Below, in pieces: positions 56,809 through 64,000 of a DNA stretch of 64,000 nt. The DNA comes from Zavarzinia compransoris. Lineage in GTDB: Bacteria > Pseudomonadota > Alphaproteobacteria > Zavarziniales > Zavarziniaceae. The stretch lies in NCBI RefSeq assembly GCF_003173055.1, contig NZ_QGLF01000002.1, positions 620,322-684,321 of the forward strand. Reading direction: 5' to 3'. Numbering within the stretch: the stretch's first letter is position 1; every line of letters starts with the position of its first letter. Made by a program: the position numbers and the translations under genes. The notes below the pieces were generated by a model, which made no database searches, had not been told where the DNA came from, and was given only the letters and a program-made list of their open reading frames with translations.

Positions 56809-57885
56809 ATGCGCATGCGTGTGATCCAGGCCATGGCCGGCGCGCCCCAGGGCGGGGCCGAGGCTTTCTATGCCCGTCTCGTGCCGGCGCTGGCCCGGGC
56901 CGGGCTGGAGCAACGGGCCGTCACCCGGCCGGTGCCCGAGCGGCTGGAGGTGCTGGCGCGGGATGGCGTGCCGGCGCTCGAAATTCCGTTCGGCAATCCC
57001 TATCTGGACCTGCTCAGCCGCTGGAAGTTCCGGGGCGCGATCAAGGCGTTCCGGCCGGATGTCGTCGTCACCTGGGCCAATCGGGCGACGGCGCTGTGCC
57101 CGTCCAGCCCGGTGGCCGGGCATCGCTTCCTCAAGGTCGGGCGGCTCGGCGGCTATTACGACGTGAAATATTACAGGGATTGCGACCATCTGGTGGGCAA
57201 TACCCCGGGCATCTGCGCCTATCTCCGCGACAAGGGCTGGCCGGCGGAACGGGTGCATCATGTGCCGAATTTCGTCGATCCGCCGCGCCGGGCGGCGGTC
57301 ACCCGCGACAGTATCGGCACGCCCCCGGAGGCCACCCTGGTGGTGGCGCTGGGCCGGCTGCACCGGAACAAGGCGTTCGATACGCTGCTGAAGGCGCTGG
57401 CGGGCCTGCCGGGGGTGCATCTCTGGCTGGCCGGGGCCGGCCCGGAAGAGGCGGCGCTGAAAGCGCTGGCGGCCGGGCTCGGCCTCGCGGACCGGGTGAA
57501 GTTCCTCGGCTGGCGCAGCGATTCCGCGGAACTGATCGCGGCGGCGGATATTTTCTGCTGCCCGTCCCGGCACGAGCCGTTCGGCAATGTGATCGCGGAG
57601 GCCTGGGCCGCCGGGCGGCCGGTGGTGGCCGCCGCCGCCTCCGGCCCCGCCCTGATGGTGAAGGACGGGATCGACGGCCTGCTGGCCCCGGTCGACGATG
57701 CCGGGGCGCTGGGGCGGGCCATCGCCCGGCTGGCGGGCGACCGGGCCCTGGCGGCGGCCGTCGCGGCGGCCGGGCGGGCGCGCTACGAAGCGCAATTCTC
57801 CGAGCCGGCGGTAGTCCGCCTGTGGCTGGATTTCTTCGCGCGGATCGTGGGCGGGGGGGCATCATGTGCGGCATCGCGGGGTTGA
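56809..57885 (+). CDS. Glycosyltransferase family 4 protein
   Basis: A 358-residue GT-B glycosyltransferase. N-terminal VIQAMAGAPQGGAEAFYARLVPAL is the acceptor half; the C-terminal half has VVALGRLHRNKAFDTLLKALAGLP, FLGWRSDSAELIAAADIFCCPSRHEPFGNVIAEAWAAGRPVVAA with the EPFGNVIAE donor-binding motif (ExxxxxxxE). The sugar and acceptor are unknown. A second ATG two codons on (56815) is an alternative start. It overlaps the following asnB-like gene by 22 bases, so the two proteins probably act together in making a surface glycan. Confidence 0.9.
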   Translation: MRMRVIQAMAGAPQGGAEAFYARLVPALARAGLEQRAVTRPVPERLEVLARDGVPALEIPFGNPYLDLLSRWKFRGAIKAFRPDVVVTWANRATALCPSSPVAGHRFLKVGRLGGYYDVKYYRDCDHLVGNTPGICAYLRDKGWPAERVHHVPNFVDPPRRAAVTRDSIGTPPEATLVVALGRLHRNKAFDTLLKALAGLPGVHLWLAGAGPEEAALKALAAGLGLADRVKFLGWRSDSAELIAAADIFCCPSRHEPFGNVIAEAWAAGRPVVAAAASGPALMVKDGIDGLLAPVDDAGALGRAIARLAGDRALAAAVAAAGRARYEAQFSEPAVVRLWLDFFARIVGGGASCAASRG

Positions 57886-59630
57886 TGACCACCGGCGGCG
57901 CGCCGGATGCCGCCGTGCTCGACCGGCTGGACGCCGCGCAGCTGCACCGGGGGCCGGACGGTATCGGCCGCCATGTCGCCGGCGATACGGCGTTGTTGCA
58001 GCAGCGCCTGGCCATCATCGATCTTTCCACCGGCGACCAGCCCTTCGTGCGCGGGAACGGCCTCGCCCTGGTCGGCAACGGCGAGATCTATAATTACCGC
58101 GAACTGAAGCGGGATCTGGCCGGCTGGCCCTTCGTCTCCCAGTCGGACTGCGAAGTTCCCCTGCCGCTTTACGAGCGCGCGGGCCTCGGCTTCCAGGACC
58201 CCTTGCGCGGCATGTATGCCCTGGCGCTGGCCGATCGGGCCGGCGGCCGGCTGGTGCTGGCGCGCGACCGTTTCGGCATCAAGCCGCTCTATGTCGCCGA
58301 AACCCCGCACGGGCTGGTCTTCGCCTCGGAACCCCAGGCGATCATCGCGACCGGGCTGGTGGCGCCGGCGCTGCGCCCTGAATCGGTGCAGGAACTCCTG
58401 CAGTTGCAGTTCCAGCTGGGCCGCGAGACGATCTTCGCCGGCATCCGCCGCCTGCTGCCCGGGGAACAGGTGGTGGTGCAGGGTGGGCGCGTGACCGCCT
58501 CGCGCCGCCTGCCGGCGCTCGAACCCGGCCCCGACTTCCGCACCGAGGCGGAGGCGCTGGCCGCCTTCGACGCCGCCTTCGCCGACAGTATCGACGTCCA
58601 CCGCCGTTCCGACGTGCCCTATGGCATGTTCCTGTCGGGCGGGATCGACAGTGCGGCCGTGCTGGCCATGATGGCCCGGCAGATGGACCGGCCGGTCGAG
58701 GCTTTCACCGCCTATTTCCCCGGCACCGGCGCCGCGGACGAGCGCGAGCAGGCGAAAGCCGTCGCCGCCGCGACCGGCGCCCGCCACCACGAGGTGTCCT
58801 TCGACGAGGCGGATTTCCTGGCCCTGCTGCCCCGGGTCGCCGCGGCCATGGACGATGCGGCGGCGGATTATGCCGCGCTGCCCACCTTCAAGCTGGCCGG
58901 CGCCGCGCGCGAAGCCGGCATCAAGGTGGCGCTGTCGGGCGAGGGCGGTGACGAGCTTTTCGCCGGCTACAGCCGCTATCGCCGGCTGCTGCGCCCGCGC
59001 CTGTTCGGCGGCCGGGCCATGCGCGCCAAGGGGCCCTTCGATGCCCTGCCCGGCCTGCTGCGCGACGGTGGCGACGGCTGGCGCCGGCGGTTCGAGGCGA
59101 CGGCGGATCAGGTCCGCCCCCTTGCCGGCAAGGACCGGCTGCGCCAGGCCCAGGCGACCGACATGGCGGACTGGCTGCCCAACGACCTGCTGGTCAAGCT
59201 GGACCGCTGCCTGATGGCCCATGGCGTCGAAGGGCGCACCCCCATGCTGGACCCGGCGGTGGCCGCGGTCGCCTGGCGCCTGCCGGCGGACCTGAAGATC
59301 CGGGCCCGGCTCGGCAAATACCTGCTGCGCCGCTGGGTCGAGCGCCATGTCCCGGCCGCGCGACCCTTCGCCCGGAAGCAGGGTTTCACCGTGCCGGTGG
59401 ATCATTGGATCGGCAAGCACGGGGCCCGGCTGGCCGATCTCCTGTCGCGCGATCCGGGCATCGCCGCCATTGCCGAACCGGGGGCGGTCGCCCGCCTGTT
59501 CCGCGACGGCGAGCGGGATCACGGCACCGCGCGCTGGCGCCTGCTGTTCTTTGCCCTCTGGTACCGCCGGCACATGCTGGGCCAGCGGCCCGACGGGGAT
59601 ATTTTCGACTGCCTGGCCGAGCGGCCGTGA
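57864..59630 (+). CDS. asnB: Glutamine-hydrolysing asparagine synthetase family protein
   Basis: A 588-residue amidotransferase. It starts MCGIAGL, with Cys2 the N-terminal nucleophile of the glutaminase domain; YNYREL, RDRFGIKPLY and the synthetase P-loop MFLSGGIDSAAVLAMM are intact, as are LSGEGGDELFAGYSRY and EGRTPMLDP. The start at 57864 is 22 bases inside the glycosyltransferase end. In polysaccharide loci such proteins often amidate a sugar or peptide rather than make asparagine; pairing with a glycosyltransferase supports that, but true asparagine synthetase is possible. Confidence 0.88.
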   Translation: MCGIAGLMTTGGAPDAAVLDRLDAAQLHRGPDGIGRHVAGDTALLQQRLAIIDLSTGDQPFVRGNGLALVGNGEIYNYRELKRDLAGWPFVSQSDCEVPLPLYERAGLGFQDPLRGMYALALADRAGGRLVLARDRFGIKPLYVAETPHGLVFASEPQAIIATGLVAPALRPESVQELLQLQFQLGRETIFAGIRRLLPGEQVVVQGGRVTASRRLPALEPGPDFRTEAEALAAFDAAFADSIDVHRRSDVPYGMFLSGGIDSAAVLAMMARQMDRPVEAFTAYFPGTGAADEREQAKAVAAATGARHHEVSFDEADFLALLPRVAAAMDDAAADYAALPTFKLAGAAREAGIKVALSGEGGDELFAGYSRYRRLLRPRLFGGRAMRAKGPFDALPGLLRDGGDGWRRRFEATADQVRPLAGKDRLRQAQATDMADWLPNDLLVKLDRCLMAHGVEGRTPMLDPAVAAVAWRLPADLKIRARLGKYLLRRWVERHVPAARPFARKQGFTVPVDHWIGKHGARLADLLSRDPGIAAIAEPGAVARLFRDGERDHGTARWRLLFFALWYRRHMLGQRPDGDIFDCLAERP

Positions 59631-59640
59631 GGATTCAATC

Positions 59641-60981
59641 ATGACCCTGCGCTTCGATCTCGTCGTGACCGGCGGCACCATCGTCAACCAGAACGGCCGG
59701 GGGGCGGGCGATATCGGCATCGTCGGCGGCCGCATCGCCGCCATCGGCGATCTTGCGCGGGCCGATGCCGGCAGCCGCTTCGATGCGACCGGCCTCCACG
59801 TCCTGCCCGGCGTGATCGACAGCCAGGTGCATTTCCGCGAGCCCGGCCTCGAACACAAGGAAGACCTGGCTACCGGCTCGCTCGCCGCGGTGAAGGGCGG
59901 GGTGACCGCGGTCTTCGAGATGCCGAACACCAAGCCCTCGACCACGACGCCCGACGACCTCGACGAAAAGCTGCGCCGTGCCTGGGGCCGGATGTTCTGC
60001 GACCACGCCTTCTATGCCGGCGCCACCGACGACAACATGGGCGCGCTGGCGGCCATGGAGGCGATGCCGGGCTGCGCCGGGATCAAGGTGTTCATGGGGG
60101 CCTCCACCGGCTCCCTGCTGGTGGCCGAGGATGCGGGGCTGGAAAAGGTGCTGGCCACCGGGCGGCGCCGCGTCGCCATCCATGCCGAGGACGAGAACCG
60201 CCTGAAGGAACGCCGCGCGCTCGCCGACAGCGGCGATGTCGCCGACCATTGCCATTGGCGCGACGCGACCTCGGCCATGCTGGCGACCCAGCGGGCGGTG
60301 GCGATCGCCCGCCGCCTGGGCCGGCGCATCCACATTCTTCATGTCACCACGGCGGAAGAGATGGCGTTCCTGGCCGGGCACAAGGATCTGGTCACGGTCG
60401 AGACCACGCCCCAGCACCTGACCCTGGCGGCGCCCGAGGCCTATCGCCGCCTCGGCAGCTATGCCCAGATGAACCCGCCGATCCGCGAGGAACACCACCG
60501 CGCCGGCCTTTGGGAGGCGGTGCGCGCCGGCATCGTCGACGTCATCGGCTCCGACCATGCGCCGCACACGGCGGAAGAGAAGGCGAAGCCCTATCCGCAG
60601 AGCCCGTCCGGCATGCCGGGGGTGCAGACCCTGCTGCCCCTGCTGCTCGACCATGCGTCGAAGGGCGCCCTGACCCTCGAACGGGTGGTGGACCTGACCA
60701 GCGCCGGCGCCCAGCGCATCTTCAACCTTGCGGCCAAGGGAAGGATCGCCCTTGGTTACGACGCCGACCTGACCCTGGTCGACCTGAAGGCGACGCGGGA
60801 AATCACCGCCGATTGGCTGGCCAGCCGCTGCGGCTGGAGCCCCTTCGAAGGCCAGACCGTGACCGGCTGGCCCATGGCGACCATCATCCGCGGCCATGTG
60901 GTGATGCGCGACGGCGAGGTGCCGGGCCCCGCCATCGGCGCGCCGGTGCGCTTCGCCGAGGTGCCTGCCGCCTTCGTTTAG
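59641..60981 (+). CDS. Dihydroorotase-like amidohydrolase with altered HxH motif
   Basis: A 446-residue amidohydrolase related to class I dihydroorotase/allantoinase. GVIDSQVHFREPG (residues 57-69) replaces the usual DxHxHxREPG: position 62 is Gln where the first metal-binding His normally sits (HxH becomes QxH), while His64 and the REPG remain. GIKVFMGASTGSLL carries the probable carboxylated Lys, HVTTAEE the third region, and IGSDHAPHT the catalytic Asp with His residues. It is 10 bases after the asnB-like gene. Either a family variant with one fewer metal or a changed substrate is likely, so the pyrC symbol is left out. Confidence 0.8.
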   Translation: MTLRFDLVVTGGTIVNQNGRGAGDIGIVGGRIAAIGDLARADAGSRFDATGLHVLPGVIDSQVHFREPGLEHKEDLATGSLAAVKGGVTAVFEMPNTKPSTTTPDDLDEKLRRAWGRMFCDHAFYAGATDDNMGALAAMEAMPGCAGIKVFMGASTGSLLVAEDAGLEKVLATGRRRVAIHAEDENRLKERRALADSGDVADHCHWRDATSAMLATQRAVAIARRLGRRIHILHVTTAEEMAFLAGHKDLVTVETTPQHLTLAAPEAYRRLGSYAQMNPPIREEHHRAGLWEAVRAGIVDVIGSDHAPHTAEEKAKPYPQSPSGMPGVQTLLPLLLDHASKGALTLERVVDLTSAGAQRIFNLAAKGRIALGYDADLTLVDLKATREITADWLASRCGWSPFEGQTVTGWPMATIIRGHVVMRDGEVPGPAIGAPVRFAEVPAAFV

Positions 60982-60992
60982 GCCGCCTTTAT

Positions 60993-61598
60993 CTAGATCG
61001 TGGTGGGATGCGCCATGTTGAAGGCGGACGGCGCGATCTGGGTCGGATAGCCGGTCTGCGGGCTGAAGCTGTAGACCGGGCCTTCCCAATCGCCGAAGTC
61101 GATCGTGTCCTTGATCTTGCGCCCGCCCGAATAGCTGGCCTGGACCTGGTGGTAATACTGGGTGTCGCGGGCGGCGATGACTTCGGCGCCGGACCACAGC
61201 GCCAGTTCGCCGCACAGGCGCTGGCCGTCGCCTTCGGTGCCTTCGTTGCCGGCGGCGGTATCGGCGGGCGCGCAGGCGAAGATCACGATCCGGCCGATCA
61301 GGCCCTTCCAGGCCCGGGTCTTGCCGACGTTGTAAAGATCCAGCCCTTCCTTGCACAGGTGCAGGCCGAAGCCGCCGTGTTCCTGGAGGTCGGTCTGCTG
61401 CCGGCCGAGATTGTCGTGGCCTTCATAGCCGTGGCAGAAGATGTGCAGCGTCGACAGCCGGCCGCGGCTGCGGGCGCTGGAGGCGACCACGCGGATCATG
61501 GAATCGACCGAGCGGTTGCCGTTCACCAGCATGACGAAATTATAGTTCAGCGGCGTTTTGCCGTGCAGACGCGTGTCGTGGACGATCATCGTGGCCAT
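60993..61598 (-). CDS. Caspase/CHAT-fold-like hypothetical protein
   Basis: A 201-residue protein of unknown function with a pattern typical of the caspase-like (CHAT) fold: a beta-strand ending in His-Gly, STLHIFCHGYEG (His56, Gly57), then GGFGLHL, and a later strand ending in Ala-Cys, GRIVIFACAPAD (Cys109). The 53-residue His-Cys spacing fits a His/Cys dyad peptidase. No signal peptide or membrane segment. A GGGGAGGTCGAC ribosome binding site fixes the start at 61598. It converges on the dihydroorotase-like gene; no partner with a sensor or gasdermin-like domain is adjacent. Identification is by motif only. Confidence 0.6.
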   Translation of the reverse strand: MATMIVHDTRLHGKTPLNYNFVMLVNGNRSVDSMIRVVASSARSRGRLSTLHIFCHGYEGHDNLGRQQTDLQEHGGFGLHLCKEGLDLYNVGKTRAWKGLIGRIVIFACAPADTAAGNEGTEGDGQRLCGELALWSGAEVIAARDTQYYHQVQASYSGGRKIKDTIDFGDWEGPVYSFSPQTGYPTQIAPSAFNMAHPTTI

Positions 61599-61679
61599 GT
61601 CGACCTCCCCATGCCGCATGTCCCCCAGCGGCGATGCTCGGATGATGCGCTAATCCCGGCCGATTTCAATTGATAGCCG

Positions 61680-62657
61680 TCACGAATCTCGGTCCGCGAA
61701 ATGGCAGGCGACGAGGCTGCCGCCGACCGGGCGCGGCAGCGGCCGTTCGGCCGCGCAGCGCGCCGTCGCCTCGGGGCAGCGGGTGCGGAAGACGCAGCCG
61801 CTGGGCGGGTTCAGGGGCGAGGGCAGTTCGCCGGTCAGGGCCGGCGTCGCGGAGCGGCGCCCGATCGTCTCCAGGCTGGGGCGCGAGGCCAGCAGGGCCC
61901 GCGTATAGGGGTGGCGCGGGCGGGCGAAGAGGTCGGCGGCGCCGGCCTGTTCCACCGGCAGGCCGAGATACATGACCAGCACCTCGTCGGCCACGAAGCG
62001 GACGACGCCGAGGTCGTGGCTGATGAAGACCATGGCGAGGCCCATCTCTTCCTGCAGGTCCATCAGCAGGTTCAGGACCTGGGCCTGGACCGAGACGTCG
62101 AGGGCGGAGACCGGCTCGTCGGCGACCAGGATGCGCGGGCGCAGCATCAGGGCCCGGGCGATGGCGACGCGCTGGCGCTGCCCGCCCGAGAACATGTGGG
62201 GATAGCGTTCGGCATGTTCCGGCCGCAGCCCCACCTTGGTCAGCATGGCGGCGACCGCGGCGCGGCGGGCCGGGGCGTCCAGCGCCGTATTGATCACCAG
62301 GGGCTCGGCCAGGGCGGCGCCGATGGTGCGGCGCGGGTTCAGGGAGCCATAGGGGTTCTGGAACACCATCTGGACCGCGCTGCGCAGGGCCTTCCGCTCG
62401 GCCCCCGCGGGATCGGCGGCATCCCGGCCGTCGATCAGCAGGCGGCCGCCGCTCGGCCGTTCGATCAGGGTGAGCTGGCGGGCGAGCGTGGATTTGCCGC
62501 TGCCCGATTCGCCGACGATCGCCAGGGTGCGCCCGGGCGACAGGGTGAAGGACACGCCGTTGACGGCATGGAGATCGCGCGGGCGGCGGAACATCCCGCG
62601 CGGGACCGGATAGGTCTTGCGCAGGTCCAGGGCTTCGAGAACGGTGGCCTTGTGCAT
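61680..62657 (-). CDS. Oligopeptide/dipeptide ABC transporter ATP-binding protein (OppF/DppF type)
   Basis: A 325-residue ABC ATPase. Walker [10 protein letters not shown], signature FSGGQRQRVAIARAL, Walker B ILVADEPVSALD and H-loop ISHDLGVV are intact, and the C-terminal oligopeptide extension NPPSGCVFRTRCPEATARC has the cysteines that often bind an Fe-S cluster in this family. QNPYGSLNPR is typical. The ATG at 62657 overlaps the OppD-like stop. The transporter substrate is unknown. Confidence 0.93.
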   Translation of the reverse strand: MHKATVLEALDLRKTYPVPRGMFRRPRDLHAVNGVSFTLSPGRTLAIVGESGSGKSTLARQLTLIERPSGGRLLIDGRDAADPAGAERKALRSAVQMVFQNPYGSLNPRRTIGAALAEPLVINTALDAPARRAAVAAMLTKVGLRPEHAERYPHMFSGGQRQRVAIARALMLRPRILVADEPVSALDVSVQAQVLNLLMDLQEEMGLAMVFISHDLGVVRFVADEVLVMYLGLPVEQAGAADLFARPRHPYTRALLASRPSLETIGRRSATPALTGELPSPLNPPSGCVFRTRCPEATARCAAERPLPRPVGGSLVACHFADRDS

Positions 62658-63655
62658 CACGGCACCCCCGCCGCGGGCTGGCCGCCGGGCCCGAGCGGGC
62701 GGTGGCAGCGCACGCCGCCGGCAGGCGTCGGGTGCAGCAGCGGGTGCTCGGTCACGCAGCGGCCGTCGGCGAAGGTGCAGCGCGGTTGCAGCAGGCAGCC
62801 CGCCGGCCGGTCCAGCGGGCCCGGCACCACGCCCGGGATCGCGGGCAGGCGGCCGCGCCGCCCGGTCGCCTGCCATTGCGCCAGCGCCCGGTCGGGCAGG
62901 GCGTTCAGCAGGGCGGCGGTATAGGGATGGGCGGGTCGGGTGAAGAGATCGGCGGTCGGCGCCATTTCGACCACTTCGCCGGCATACATCACCACCACCC
63001 GGTCGGCGATTTCCGCCAGCACGCCGAGATCATGGGTGATGAAGACGAGGCCCATGCCCTTCTCGCGCTGCAAATCGACCAGAAGGCGCAGGATCTGGGC
63101 CTGGATGGTGACGTCGAGGGCGGTGGTCGGCTCGTCCGCGATCAGCAGCCGGGGGTCGAGGGCGACGCTCATCGCGATCATCACGCGCTGGTTCATGCCG
63201 CCCGACATCTGGTGCGGAAAGGACGACAGGCGCCGCCCGGCATCGGGGATGCCGACCATCGCCAGCAGTTCCGCCGCCCGCTCGCGGCGTTTGCGGCGCT
63301 CGCGGTAGCCGTGCACGGCCAGCACTTCCTCAATCTGGAAGCCGACCGTATAGGACGGGTTCAGGCTGGTCATCGGTTCCTGGAAGATCATGGCGATGTC
63401 GCGGCCGAGCAGGCGGCGGCGCTCGCGCCCGCTCATGGCCAGCAGGTCGCGCCCGTCGAAGCGCAGCAGCCCGGCGCTGACCTTGCCCGGCGCATCGATC
63501 AGCCCCATGACGGCGAGCGAGGTCACCGACTTGCCCGAGCCGGATTCGCCGACGATGCCGACGATCTCCCCCGCCTCGACCGCGAGATCGACGCCGGACA
63601 CGGCCTGGAAGGCGCCGAAGCGGACGGAAAGGTCGCGCACTTCGAGGAGGGCCAT
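62657..63655 (-). CDS. Oligopeptide/dipeptide ABC transporter ATP-binding protein (OppD/DppD type)
   Basis: A 332-residue ABC ATPase. Walker [31 protein letters not shown], signature [17 protein letters not shown], Walker [13 protein letters not shown] and H-loop ITHDLGVL are intact, with a C-terminal [18 protein letters not shown] extension. The start at 63655 ([14 protein letters not shown]) lies 2 bases after the permease stop. It pairs with the OppF-type gene for a heterodimeric engine. Confidence 0.93.
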   Translation of the reverse strand: MALLEVRDLSVRFGAFQAVSGVDLAVEAGEIVGIVGESGSGKSVTSLAVMGLIDAPGKVSAGLLRFDGRDLLAMSGRERRRLLGRDIAMIFQEPMTSLNPSYTVGFQIEEVLAVHGYRERRKRRERAAELLAMVGIPDAGRRLSSFPHQMSGGMNQRVMIAMSVALDPRLLIADEPTTALDVTIQAQILRLLVDLQREKGMGLVFITHDLGVLAEIADRVVVMYAGEVVEMAPTADLFTRPAHPYTAALLNALPDRALAQWQATGRRGRLPAIPGVVPGPLDRPAGCLLQPRCTFADGRCVTEHPLLHPTPAGGVRCHRPLGPGGQPAAGVP

Positions 63656-63657
63656 GA

Positions 63658-64000
63658 TCAGCGCTCCTTCAGCTTGGGATCGAGGGCGTCGCGCAGCCCG
63701 TCGCCCAGCAGGTTGAAGGCCAGCACGGTGAGGAGAATGGCCAGCCCCGGGAAGGTCACCACCCACCAATGCCCGGACTGCACGAATTTCTTGGCGTCGG
63801 CCAGCATGGTGCCCCATTCCGGCGTCGGCGGCAGGGCGCCGAGGCCGAGGAAGCCGAGCGCCGCCGCATCCAGGATGGCGGAGGAAAAGCCGAGCGTCGC
63901 CTGCACGATCAGGGGCGCCAGGCAGTTGGGCAGGACCACGATCACCATCATGCGCCAGAGGCCGGCGCCGGCGATGCGGCTGGCGGTGACGTAATCCTTG
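63658..64000 (-). CDS. Peptide ABC transporter permease, C-terminal part (DppC/OppC type, runs off right edge)
   Basis: The last 113 residues are visible, beginning [33 protein letters not shown], the EAA cytoplasmic loop (GxxxxxxxxxxLPN) of a binding-protein-dependent permease, then helices with [22 protein letters not shown] and [31 protein letters not shown]. That ending is characteristic of the DppC/OppC/GsiD family. The substrate-binding protein and second permease gene must lie beyond the window. Confidence 0.92.
   Translation of the reverse strand, partial: KDYVTASRIAGAGLWRMMVIVVLPNCLAPLIVQATLGFSSAILDAAALGFLGLGALPPTPEWGTMLADAKKFVQSGHWWVVTFPGLAILLTVLAFNLLGDGLRDALDPKLKER

Overview
The window is GC-rich, gene-dense DNA from a Gram-negative bacterium, most likely an alphaproteobacterium of Rhodospirillales type. 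Support for this: the order ffh-rpsP-rimM-trmD-rplS-leuC-leuD-leuB, the cluster dapF-mtaB-ftsY-yciB, a complete System I cytochrome c maturation operon (ccmABCDEFGHI), a SAM-II riboswitch in front of metZ, a lipid A acyltransferase and an autotransporter-type outer membrane protein. The order-level placement is inference. No rRNA, tRNA, CRISPR array or insertion sequence was seen.

Layout. 1-6.6 kb: the start of a GH17-type glucan enzyme, then two paralogous acyl-CoA ligases separated by an AT-richer insert holding a hypothetical gene, a lipoprotein and an orphan ParD-like antitoxin; then a TetR gene with a palindromic operator. 6.6-9.8 kb: a DMT exporter, a DUF3592 membrane protein, an AlkA-type DNA glycosylase and an LpxL/HtrB acyltransferase. 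9.8-12.5 kb: a methionine operon (metA, Nudix hydrolase, PLP trans-sulfuration enzyme) behind a structured leader that fits the SAM-I/SAM-IV riboswitch superfamily. 12.5-17.7 kb: bioY, a Fic AMPylase with an unusual repeated-motif array upstream, and acnA. 17.9-25.6 kb: enoyl-CoA hydratase followed by the ccm operon, which exports haem and ligates it to periplasmic apocytochromes. 25.6-29.9 kb: a small hypothetical gene, a Nudix hydrolase, a phytase-like esterase fused to an autotransporter barrel, and a VWA-domain protein.

30-37 kb: yciB-ftsY-mtaB-dapF, an exported Cys-rich protein, a TetR gene divergent from an MpaB/Lcp-type oxygenase whose leader carries tandem 15-bp repeats with start codons, then CsbD and PRC-barrel proteins. 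37.6-44.5 kb: the ffh/ribosomal/leucine block. 44.6-52.4 kb: argE, folE, apaG, metZ (SAM-II plus terminator), a DUF937 protein, a thioesterase, NAD-malic enzyme and inorganic pyrophosphatase. 52.4-64 kb: a LysR/EamA divergent pair, a third acyl-CoA ligase, a RelB/YafQ toxin-antitoxin pair, a glycosyltransferase-AsnB pair, a dihydroorotase-like enzyme with an altered HxH motif, a lone caspase/CHAT-like protein, and an oligopeptide ABC transporter running off the right edge.

The most interesting structures beyond ordinary housekeeping genes are the metA leader RNA with a self-consistent OFF-switch folding scheme, the array of TGGnnAAACGATAA motifs in front of fic, the CHAT-like singleton, the duplicated ribosome-binding/start modules before the MpaB gene, repeated independent 15-bp tandem duplications, and an interspersed long palindrome present three times.
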